Source of the DNA: WTFV01 sp965200895
Lineage (GTDB): Bacteria; Acidobacteriota; Vicinamibacteria; Vicinamibacterales; UBA8438
DNA: 64,000 nt
Assembly: GCA_965200895.1 (NCBI GenBank)
Contig: CBDAVM010000001.1
Location: forward strand, 62,001-126,000
Reading direction: 5' to 3'
Shown here: in pieces, positions 27,873 to 36,900 of the stretch
Numbering within the stretch: position 1 is the stretch's first letter
Layout: each line of letters opens with the position of its first letter
Translations under genes and position numbers: made by a program
Notes under the pieces: model-generated
Seen by the model: only the letters and a program-made list of their open reading frames with translations
Told to the model about the DNA's origin: nothing
Database searches by the model: none

Positions 27873-27901
27873 TTGACGGGCGTCAAGGGCTCTGGTATTA
27901 C
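27873..27901 (+). promoter_or_regulatory. candidate vapBC promoter
   Basis: TTGACG (27873-27878) and TATTAC (27896-27901) are separated by exactly 17 bp. The -10 element lies inside the 36-bp palindrome listed next. Transcription would begin near 27908, giving a leader of about 16 bases before the vapB ATG. The upstream gap back to cas3 holds no other gene. Confidence 0.6.
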
Positions 27902-27923
27902 TTCATGAAGTAATACCAGAGCC
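27888..27923 (+). promoter_or_regulatory. perfect 36-bp palindromic operator abutting vapB
   Basis: The half-site GGCTCTGGTATTACTTCA (27888-27905) is followed without a gap by its exact reverse complement (27906-27923), and the vapB ATG begins at 27924. AbrB-type antitoxins bind as dimers to palindromes over their own promoters, so this is the likely autoregulatory operator. In RNA the 3' half could also fold and influence initiation. Confidence 0.7.
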
Positions 27924-28154
27924 ATGAAGATCACCACCAAGGGACAGGTGACCATTCCCCAGCGGCTCAGGCTGAAGTTCGGTCTACTGCCGCACACCGA
28001 GGTCGTCTTCGAAGAGGCCGACGGCTGCGTCGTGCTCCGCCCCGTGCTGAGCAAGCGGGCGCTTGTCGAGGCGCGGTTGCGCGACGCGCGCGGGGTTGCC
28101 GCCGGCGGCCCCCGCACCGACGAGTTGATGCGCCTGACGCGCGGGGACGAGTGA
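27924..28154 (+). CDS. vapB: AbrB-type antitoxin VapB
   Basis: This 76-residue protein begins MKITTKGQVTIPQRLRLKFGL, the swapped-hairpin AbrB/MazE DNA-binding fold. A C-terminal tail would bind and inhibit the toxin. It should repress its own promoter through the adjoining palindrome. Its stop is directly followed by the toxin's GTG. It stands between the two halves of the type I-G locus (effector and adaptation genes), where it may stabilise the locus. That last point is inference. Confidence 0.9.
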   Translation: MKITTKGQVTIPQRLRLKFGLLPHTEVVFEEADGCVVLRPVLSKRALVEARLRDARGVAAGGPRTDELMRLTRGDE

Positions 28155-28565
28155 GTGTTTCTGGTCGACACGAACGTTCTGCTCGACATCTTCACCGACG
28201 ACGCGCGGTGGCGGTCGTGGTCGGAGGCAGCGGTGCGCGACGCCCTCATCGAGGGCCACGTCGGGATCAACCCGATCGTCTACGCCGAGACGTCACTGGC
28301 GTTCGCCGATGCGGGTCTGCTCGACCACAGCCTCGACGCGCTCATGCTCGCTCGCCTGCCGCTGCCGTACGCCGCCGGGTTCCTCGCCGGAAGGGCGTTT
28401 CTGCGTTACCGCCGAGCCGGCGGCGTGCGGACCTCCCCGCTGCCCGACTTCTACATCGGCGCCCACGCCGCGGCTGACGGCCTGACCCTGGTGACCAGGG
28501 ATGTCCGCCGCTACCGAACCTACTTCCCGTCGGTGAAGCTGGTGAGGCCGGCGGACCCAACCTGA
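28155..28565 (+). CDS. vapC: PIN-domain toxin VapC
   Basis: This 136-residue PIN-domain ribonuclease has the acidic residues of the family: the first Asp in VDTNVLLDIF, Glu in VYAETSLAF, and the later Asp pair in LPDFYIGAHAA and VTRDVRRYRTYF. It would cleave RNA when not bound by VapB. GTG 28155 follows immediately on the vapB stop, typical of coupled toxin-antitoxin pairs. A 7-bp inverted repeat (28572-28578 with 28587-28593) lies just past the stop and may help end the transcript. Confidence 0.9.
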   Translation: MFLVDTNVLLDIFTDDARWRSWSEAAVRDALIEGHVGINPIVYAETSLAFADAGLLDHSLDALMLARLPLPYAAGFLAGRAFLRYRRAGGVRTSPLPDFYIGAHAAADGLTLVTRDVRRYRTYFPSVKLVRPADPT

Positions 28566-28628
28566 CGGGACATCTCCGATCAGTCGCGGAGATCGACCGG
28601 CTGCCCGCAGTCCATCCTGCTGGTCGCG

Positions 28629-28736
28629 GTCTCCTGCGAACATCAGGCGAACCCTGCGGGCGACGGCCGCGCGCGGAGCCGCACCGGCGTGGAAGACGGC
28701 GTCTCCTGCGAACATCAGGCGAACCCTACGGGCGAC
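28629..28736. CRISPR. two-repeat CRISPR-like unit (36-nt repeat, 36-nt spacer)
   Basis: A 36-bp unit beginning GTCTCCTGCGAACATC and ending CGGGCGAC occurs at 28629-28664 and 28701-28736 with one difference (G or A at position 28). A 36-bp unique sequence separates the copies. No further copies are seen 72 bp away on either side. The ends are GTC and GAC, and a short CCTG/CAGG inversion lies inside. The sequence differs from both the main array and the 19519 unit. It sits in the gap between vapC and the cas4-cas1 fusion. It may be a mini-array or a paired regulatory site. Confidence 0.55.
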
Positions 28737-28844
28737 CGCCCGAACGGCCGAAACAACTGAATACCGAACACCGGACAACGGGAGGCCGCCGTACCCGATC
28801 CAGGCGCCGCCGTCGATGCCGCACCGCCCGCCGACACGCCCCTC

Positions 28845-30491
28845 GTGCCGGCGCGCATGGTCAACGAGTACGTCTACTGCCCGCGGCTCGCCTACCTGGA
28901 ATGGGTGCAGGGCGAGTGGGCCGACTCGTCCGACACCGTCGAGGGCCGCCACGGGCATCGTCGGGTCAACCGCGACGGCGGGGCGCTGCCCCCGCCGGGC
29001 GAGGTCGACGAGGTCCCCAGGGTGCACGCGCGGTCGGTGACGCTCTCGTCCGAGCGCCTCGGGCTCATCGCCAGGCCGGACCTCATCGAGTCGGACGGCG
29101 GCCGGGTGGTGCCCGTCGACTACAAGCGCGGCAAGCGTCCCCACGTGGGCAGCGGGGCCCAAGAGCCCGAACGGGTGCAGCTCTGCGCCCAGGGCCTGCT
29201 GCTGCGCGAACACGGCTACGACTGCGTCGAGGGCGTGCTCTACTTCGTCGGCAGCCGCGAACGGGTGCGGGTTCGCTTCGACGACGAGCTCGTCGCCGCC
29301 ACGCACCGGGCCATCGAGGGGCTGCGCGGCCTGGCCGCCGACGGCGCCATTCCGCCGCCCCTCGAGGACAGCCCGAAGTGCCCGCGCTGCTCGCTCGTCG
29401 AGATCTGCCTGCCCGACGAGGTCAACCGCCTGACGCGGGCGACGGCCCCGCCGCGCCCCATCGCGGTGGCGGCCACCGACTCGCTGCCGCTCTATGTGCA
29501 GGCCCAACAGGCAAGGGTGGGGAAGTCGGGCGAGACGCTGGTCGTCATCGTTGACGACGAGAAGGTGGCCACGGCGCGGCTGGAGGAGACCTCACAGGTC
29601 ATCCTGATGGGGAACGTCCGCCTCACCACGCCGTGCCTGCACGAGCTGATGTGGCGGGGCATCCCGGTGACCTGGCACAGCTACGGCGGGTGGTTCTACG
29701 GACACACGGTCGGCAACGGCCACAAGAACGTCGAGCTGCGGACCGCCCAGTACCGGGCGAGCTTCGACGAGGCCACCTGCCTGCGGTTCGCCCGGGGGCT
29801 GGTGAGCGCCAAGATTCAGAACTGCCGCACCCTGCTGCGCCGAAACTGGAAGCGCGCCCAGAGCAGCCAGCCGGTGCTGGTCGACCTGAAGAGCGACAGC
29901 CGCCGCCCCGCCCGCGCGACCTCTCTCGGCGAGCTCCTCGGCGTCGAGGGAAGCGCCGCGGCCCGCTACTTCCGTGCCTTCACCGCCATGCTGCAGGACG
30001 ACGGCCCGGGCGCCGCGTTCGGGTTCGACTTCGAGACCCGCAATCGCCGTCCGCCGACCGATCCGGTCAACGCGCTCCTGTCGTTCGCCTACTCGCTGCT
30101 GGTCCGCTCGTGGACGGTCACCCTTGCCGCCGTGGGGTTCGATCCGTTCCGCGGCCTCTATCACCAGCCGCGGTACGGCCGGCCCGCGCTCGCCCTCGAC
30201 CTGATGGAGCCGTTTCGCCCCCTCATCGCCGATTCGGTGGTGGTGCAGGCCATCAACAACGGCGAGGTCCGGCCCACCGACTTCCGATCCGCGGCCGGCA
30301 GCGTCAACCTGACCCCCCACGGCCGGCGGCGGTTCATCGCCACCTACGAGCGGCGCCTCGGCCACGAGGTGGTCCACCCCCTGTTCGGCTACCGCGTCAG
30401 CTACCGCCGCCTCATGGAGATGCAGGCCCGGCTCTTCGGCCGCTTCCTGCTCGGCGAGCTGCCCGAGTATCCGAACTTCACCACCCGATGA
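28845..30491 (+). CDS. cas4-cas1: type I-G Cas4-Cas1 fusion
   Basis: This 548-residue protein joins Cas4, which trims and orients prespacers, to Cas1, the spacer integrase. The Cas4 part (about 1-205) has the iron-sulfur cysteines in EYVYCPRLAYLEW and CPRCSLVEIC, and the nuclease motif RPDLIES...VPVDYKRG. The Cas1 part (about 210-548) has the catalytic residues Glu in LLGVEGSAAARYF, His in GLYHQPRYG and Asp in LALDLMEPFRP. GTG 28845 is the first start in frame; ATG 28857 is an alternative. This fusion is typical of type I-G loci. cas2 follows after 4 bp. Confidence 0.93.
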   Translation: MPARMVNEYVYCPRLAYLEWVQGEWADSSDTVEGRHGHRRVNRDGGALPPPGEVDEVPRVHARSVTLSSERLGLIARPDLIESDGGRVVPVDYKRGKRPHVGSGAQEPERVQLCAQGLLLREHGYDCVEGVLYFVGSRERVRVRFDDELVAATHRAIEGLRGLAADGAIPPPLEDSPKCPRCSLVEICLPDEVNRLTRATAPPRPIAVAATDSLPLYVQAQQARVGKSGETLVVIVDDEKVATARLEETSQVILMGNVRLTTPCLHELMWRGIPVTWHSYGGWFYGHTVGNGHKNVELRTAQYRASFDEATCLRFARGLVSAKIQNCRTLLRRNWKRAQSSQPVLVDLKSDSRRPARATSLGELLGVEGSAAARYFRAFTAMLQDDGPGAAFGFDFETRNRRPPTDPVNALLSFAYSLLVRSWTVTLAAVGFDPFRGLYHQPRYGRPALALDLMEPFRPLIADSVVVQAINNGEVRPTDFRSAAGSVNLTPHGRRRFIATYERRLGHEVVHPLFGYRVSYRRLMEMQARLFGRFLLGELPEYPNFTTR

Positions 30492-30495
30492 CGCC

Positions 30496-30783
30496 GTGGA
30501 GCACCTCTACATTGTCGTCTACGACATCTCCGAGCCCAAGCGGTGGCGCCGCGTGTTCAAGCTGATGCAGGGCTACGGCGAGTGGGTGCAGCTCTCCGTG
30601 TTCCAGTGCCGGCTCGGCCGCCGCCGGCACGCCGAACTGGTTGCGCGTCTCGACGATCTGATCGATCATCACACCGACCATGTCGTCCTGGTCGACGTGG
30701 GCGGTGCGGATGGCATAGAGCCCCGTGTCGTCAGCCTGGGGAAGGCGTTTCGGCCCGTGCGCCGGGAGCCCGTGATAGTGTGA
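30496..30783 (+). CDS. cas2: CRISPR adaptation protein Cas2
   Basis: Cas2 dimerises and bridges two Cas1 dimers in the spacer-integration complex. The 95-residue protein has the ferredoxin-like start LYIVVYDISEPKRWRRVFKLMQGYG, with Asp in YDIS, and WVQLSVFQC, both characteristic. It starts at GTG 30496, coupled to cas4-cas1. It is the last protein gene before the leader of the large array. Confidence 0.93.
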   Translation: MEHLYIVVYDISEPKRWRRVFKLMQGYGEWVQLSVFQCRLGRRRHAELVARLDDLIDHHTDHVVLVDVGGADGIEPRVVSLGKAFRPVRREPVIV

Positions 30784-30993
30784 CGCCCATCTTCGCCGCC
30801 ATGGATCGAGCGCTTCGGTGCCGCGGTACGCCCGGGGAGGGCTCGCACGCCCCGCAGATCATTGACAACTGGATAGTTGTCGCTCTCGAGCATCGCCGAT
30901 GTCGTCGCCAGTTCAGGCGTCGCGCGCGCCATTTACGGACCGCTCGCAATGGCCATCCCAACGCGTTCGCCCACAACCACTTGCGAGCGGTCC
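30784..30993 (+). promoter_or_regulatory. CRISPR leader with two inverted repeats
   Basis: This 210-bp gap between cas2 and the first repeat contains GACAAC-TGGATA-GTTGTC (30864-30881), which overlaps a TTGACA hexamer (30862-30867). It also contains a perfect 13-bp inverted repeat, GGACCGCTCGCAA (30937-30949) and its complement (30981-30993), whose right arm ends exactly where repeat 1 begins. No convincing -10 element follows the TTGACA at 17 bp. Position next to cas2 and the intact repeats at this end make it the leader and the integration site. Confidence 0.7.
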
Positions 30994-33900
30994 ACATCCG
31001 CGGGGTCTACCCCCGCGGCCTCATTGAAGCGCATGACTCCCTTGTCGGGGAAGTCTTCGGCGCCGGCTACATCCGCGGGGTCTACCCCCGCGGCCTCATT
31101 GAAGCGCCCATCTCGCGTCGGGTCCGCTCGGAATGCTCGATGGCGACATCCGCGGGGTCTACCCCCGCGGCCTCATTGAAGCTCGATCCTCCACTCGAAG
31201 AAGGCCGGAATTTACCGGACATCCGCGGGGTCTACCCCCGCGGCCTCATTGAAGCTTCCGCTGTTCCAATCCAATTGAACATCCGATACCAAGACATCCG
31301 CGGGGTCTACCCCCGCGGCCTCATTGAAGCTGGACGACGGCCGGCATGTTCACGGTCGAACCGCCCGTGATACATCCGCGGGGTCTACCCCCGCGGCCTC
31401 ATTGAAGCACCCTCGATGCGGTCGGCCTTGTTCCGCTCGAGGCACATCCGCGGGGTCTACCCCCGCGGCCTCATTGAAGCCGCGAGCTCGGCGGCTCGCA
31501 GGAAGACCGCATCGCGCTGACATCCGCGGGGTCTACCCCCGCGGCCTCATTGAAGCGCCGTCGCGATGGTCGAGGCGGACAGCGCGGCGAAGACATCCGC
31601 GGGGTCTACCCCCGCGGCCTCATTGAAGCCTGTCACGCGCCGGCGTCTACCGCCGGCACGGTGAAACATCCGCGGGGTCTACCCCCGCGGCCTCATTGAA
31701 GCTTCACCGTCCTTGCCTGCGTCATCACACCCTGAGGCGCACATCCGCGGGGTCTACCCCCGCGGCCTCATTGAAGCGGCGAGTGGGCGGCGGCGGCCGG
31801 CAAGAGCAACGATGAACATCCGCGGGGTCTACCCCCGCGGCCTCATTGAAGCCCCGTGCGGCACGATGGTGCCGCTCTGCTGCGGGGTACATTCGCGGGG
31901 TCTACCCCCGCGGCCTCATTGAAGCTTGCCGTACAGGCTCTCGATGTTCGGCCAGCGATCCACACATCCGCGGGGTCTACCCCCGCGGCCTCATTGAAGC
32001 GACAGACCCGAGACGCGGGTGCCGACGGATGCGGGAGACACATCCGCGGGGTCTACCCCCGCGGCCTCATTGAAGCTCTGCGGGTGGCGAGACGAAGCAT
32101 GGTCTACGCCCAGACATCCGCGGGGTCTACCCCCGCGGCCTCATTGAAGCTGGCGGTCGCACGGGACCAGATGTGCGCCGGCGTCGTGCACATCCGCGGG
32201 GTCTACCCCCGCGGCCTCATTGAAGCCGGTGGCGAGCGCATGCGTCACCGGGTCGCCGTAGACACATCCGCGGGGTCTACCCCCGCGGCCTCATTGAAGT
32301 TCGACGGCCGGCGCCAGCCGGTCCGCGTCGACGTCCGGGAGACATCCGCGGGGTCTACCCCCGCGGCCTCATTGAAGTGAACACGACGACGACCGACCAG
32401 CGAATGACTATTCGACATCCGCGGGGTCTACCCCCGCGGCCTCATTGAAGTCCCACTCACGGGCCTCCGCGATGAGCTGGTTGACGAGACATCCGCGGGG
32501 TCTACCCCCGCGGCCTCATTGAAGTGCGCTGAAATTCGCCGGCGGCGTCCTCGATCTCGAGACATCCGCGGGGTCTACCCCCGCGGCCTCATTGAAGTCT
32601 CCCAGGGCAGAGGCGGATGCCCAGTGGACTTGGGAAACATCCGCGGGGTCTACCCCCGCGGCCTCATTGAAGTAAGTTCTCTGAGCTGACGGACGACGAT
32701 GGCACGTCGCCACATCCGCGGGGTCTACCCCCGCGGCCTCATTGAAGTGAGAACGCCGGTGAACGTCACGCCGTCAGGAACCGTTACATCCGCGGGGTCT
32801 ACCCCCGCGGCCTCATTGAAGTCTTCAAGCTCTCCCAGCGGCTCGTTGTTCTCGCGAGCACATCCGCGGGGTCTACCCCCGCGGCCTCATTGAAGCGGCA
32901 TCGAACCAGGCACGATGCAGCGCCGCGATTGGCACATCCGCGGGGTCTACCCCCGCGGCCTCATTGAAGCCTTGGCGAATCCGGACTTGCTGACATACAT
33001 ACTCACACATCCGCGGGGTCTACCCCCGCGGCCTCATTGAAGCACCAGCACGGCCGGCACGGGCGGAGGGTCGATCGACACATCCGCGGGGTCTACCCCC
33101 GCGGCCTCATTGAAGCTCCTTTGCCCATTTTCTTGCCGCCCTTCTTCCCGCCACATCCGCGGGGTCTACCCCCGCGGCCTCATTGAAGCGTGGTGCAGCT
33201 CGTGTGCTGGTACCGGTCTCGCGCCGGCGACATCCGCGGGGTCTACCCCCGCGGCCTCATTGAAGCAAAGCAGCCTCAGGGATGCTGCGGAACACCCGGC
33301 CGACATCCGCGGGGTCTACCCCCGCGGCCTCATTGAAGCCTCACGGCTGCCGCAGTCTCGGCACTTCCAGTGATCACACATCCGCGGGGTCTACCCCCGC
33401 GGCCTCATTGAAGCATACCCACCGAAGGTGCGTCTCGCGCCATCGCTGCCACATCCGCGGGGTCTACCCCCGCGGCCTCATTGAAGCCGCGCGTACGTAG
33501 ATCTAATGCGCAAGTAGCAAAACCACATCCGCGGGGTCTACCCCCGCGGCCTCATTGAAGCGGGAACCGGGCCGCGGCGCTCACGGGACGGGCTCACGGG
33601 ACACATCCGCGGGGTCTACCCCCGCGGCCTCATTGAAGCGAATCACGCCGAAGTTTGATCGGACTTCCGGATTCGAAACATCCGCGGGGTCTACCCCCGC
33701 GGCCTCATTGAAGCCCCGGTGCTCGGATTCCTGGCGGCGCCGCCCACGTGACATCCGCGGGGTCTACCCCCGCGGCCTCATTGAAGCGCCAGGCCATCCG
33801 CGTATCCGAGCTCGGCCATCGTGTCGACATCCGCGGGGTCTACCCCCGCGGCCTCATTGAAGCCCGGCCGAGGCCATCGACGGCGCCGTGCAGCGGTCCA

Positions 33901-36900
33901 CATCCGCGGGGTCTACCCCCGCGGCCTCATTGAAGCTCGGACACGTCGAACCACGTCTCTTTCCACTGGTCCACACATCCGCGGGGTCTACCCCCGCGGC
34001 CTCATTGAAGCGTGGCGCACCTGCTGCAGCGTGACGTGCCACTTCAACATCCGCGGGGTCTACCCCCGCGGCCTCATTGAAGCACGCGCCGGCCTGTACG
34101 GCCGTCACGTTACCCCATACATCCGCGGGGTCTACCCCCGCGGCCTCATTGAAGCAACCTGCGACAGGGAGAGCGACTGGACCCGTCCCGTACGACATCC
34201 GCGGGGTCTACCCCCGCGGCCTCATTGAAGCTGATCAACCCGATACGACTGCGAACGTGTTTGGCGATACATCCGCGGGGTCTACCCCCGCGGCCTCATT
34301 GAAGCCTGCCGCTGGTCGTCTGTCAGTGACTCGACGCCGGAACATCCGCGGGGTCTACCCCCGCGGCCTCATTGAAGCAGACCGCGATGATGAAGCTCGA
34401 CGCGTTCAGCGCCGCCGACATCCGCGGGGTCTACCCCCGCGGCCTCATTGAAGCACGCAGGAAGAGGTTGCAGAGCGTGTCGGCGTTCCGAACATCCGCG
34501 GGGTCTACCTCCGCGGCCTCATTGAAGCCTGCAGCACGGGCAGCATGTGAGACACCACACGCCGCGACATCCGCGGGGTCTACCCCCGCGGCCTCATTGA
34601 AGCGCCAGCGCCGACATGGCCTGCATCTCGGCCGCTGACACATCCGCGGGGTCTACCCCCGCGGCCTCATTGAAGCGTGTCGACGCCGGCCTTGAGCGCC
34701 TTGGTCGCCAAACATCCGCGGGGTCTACCCCCGCGGCCTCATTGAAGCCTGCTGCGGCACGCGGAACCGGATGCCGCGGGTCCTGACATCCGCGGGGTCT
34801 ACCCCCGCGGCCTCATTGAAGCGGGAGCGGGTAGCGGAGTTGGAGCATGCGTTGCGGCAACATCCGCGGGGTCTACCCCCGCGGCCTCATTGAAGCACCG
34901 CCGGCGGCGTCCTGGTCGTCCTTCAACGGCTCACATCCGCGGGGTCTACCCCCGCGGCCTCATTGAAGCGTGTCGGGCGCGTCGAGACCAGGATCGTCGC
35001 GTCCGGAACATCCGCGGGGTCTACCCCCGCGGCCTCATTGAAGCTGGGCAGTGAAGCCTGGCGAGCGACACACCTTCCACTACATCCGCGGGGTCTACCC
35101 CCGCGGCCTCATTGAAGCGCGCGGCCGGGTCTGGCGAGCCTGCGCCGCTCGCGCCGACATCCGCGGGGTCTACCCCCGCGGCCTCATTGAAGCTTTTTGT
35201 TGATATCCGCAGCACCTCCCTGGATGACAGACATCCGCGGGGTCTACCCCCGCGGCCTCATTGAAGCACACTTGGACATGGCAGCGGCCAGCAAGGCGCG
35301 AGAGCACATCCGCGGGGTCTACCCCCGCGGCCTCATTGAAGCGCCCCAGACGACCATCGTGCAGCGGCAGTTGATGGTCACATCCGCGGGGTCTACCCCC
35401 GCGGCCTCATTGAAGCTGAAAGATCGTTGAAGAATTGCTTTACCTTCAGATCGGACATCCGCGGGGTCTACCCCCGCGGCCTCATTGAAGCGACGCGCCT
35501 CAGGTTGCGCACGCTCGACTCGCTGAACATCCGCGGGGTCTACCCCCGCGGCCTCATTGAAGCCGCCGTGTCGGGGTTGCTGAAGACGAGACGCGGCACA
35601 CATCCGCGGGGTCTACCCCCGCGGCCTCATTGAAGCCAGACCGACAGCCACGTCGTGCGATCGAGATTCGCCGCACATCCGCGGGGTCTACCCCCGCGGC
35701 CTCATTGAAGCTAGGGAGGGTCAGATGAATCGCAGTGCATTCGGACCACACATCCGCGGGGTCTACCCCCGCGGCCTCATTGAAGCCCGAACCCGGCCGG
35801 GCGGCGCTCACGGGACGGCGGGGCACATCCGCGGGGTCTACCCCCGCGGCCTCATTGAAGCGAACACGAACGTGCCCGACTTTTCGCGGCCCCGGAAGGT
35901 CACATCCGCGGGGTCTACCCCCGCGGCCTCATTGAAGCTTGAACAGCCCGGCGATGCCGCCTGCGATCCAAGTCACATCCGCGGGGTCTACCCCCGCGGC
36001 CTCATTGAAGCAAGGCGGTTGCCAGGGCCATCGAGATCGGGCAGTCGTCACATCCGCGGGGTCTACCCCCGCGGCCTCATTGAAGCTTGGATCAGAGTGA
36101 GTGTGTGGCGCAGCAACCTGTGGATACATCCGCGGGGTCTACCCCCGCGGCCTCATTGAAGCCAGACGGTCAAACTCGGCCAGACGACCTTCCCGGAGCA
36201 CATCCGCGGGGTCTACCCCCGCGGCCTCATTGAAGCACGGATGTTGATCGAGGTGCTGTTGCAGGAACGATGACACATCCGCGGGGTCTACCCCCGCGGC
36301 CTCATTGAAGCCATTGACCGTGACCGGTACCCGGACGAACTTGCCGGAACATCCGCGGGGTCTACCCCCGCGGCCTCATTGAAGCATCGCGACCGGGCCG
36401 TAGTGCTGCACACCGGCCGTGGTGACATCCGCGGGGTCTACCCCCGCGGCCTCATTGAAGCAGCAGCAGGGCGCGGTTGGACACGGCGGACTTTAGCGAC
36501 ATCCGCGGGGTCTACCCCCGCGGCCTCATTGAAGCGTCCACAGGCGACCCCGCTCGGGCGAAGATTGCCAAACATCCGCGGGGTCTACCCCCGCGGCCTC
36601 ATTGAAGCTCCGGAGAGCCGGCGACTGTCACCGTGTACGTCAATGCACATCCGCGGGGTCTACCCCCGCGGCCTCATTGAAGCGAGGACCAGCTACGGGC
36701 AGCGGAAGAGGCCGCGAGAGAACATCCGCGGGGTCTACCCCCGCGGCCTCATTGAAGCAGTTTCGCCCGGGTGGCACGACCAACAGCGTCCCGTCTACAT
36801 CCGCGGGGTCTACCCCCGCGGCCTCATTGAAGCAGGTCCAACAACATCGCTCTCAAGAAGCAGCTCGAGGCACATCCGCGGGGTCTACCCCCGCGGCCTC

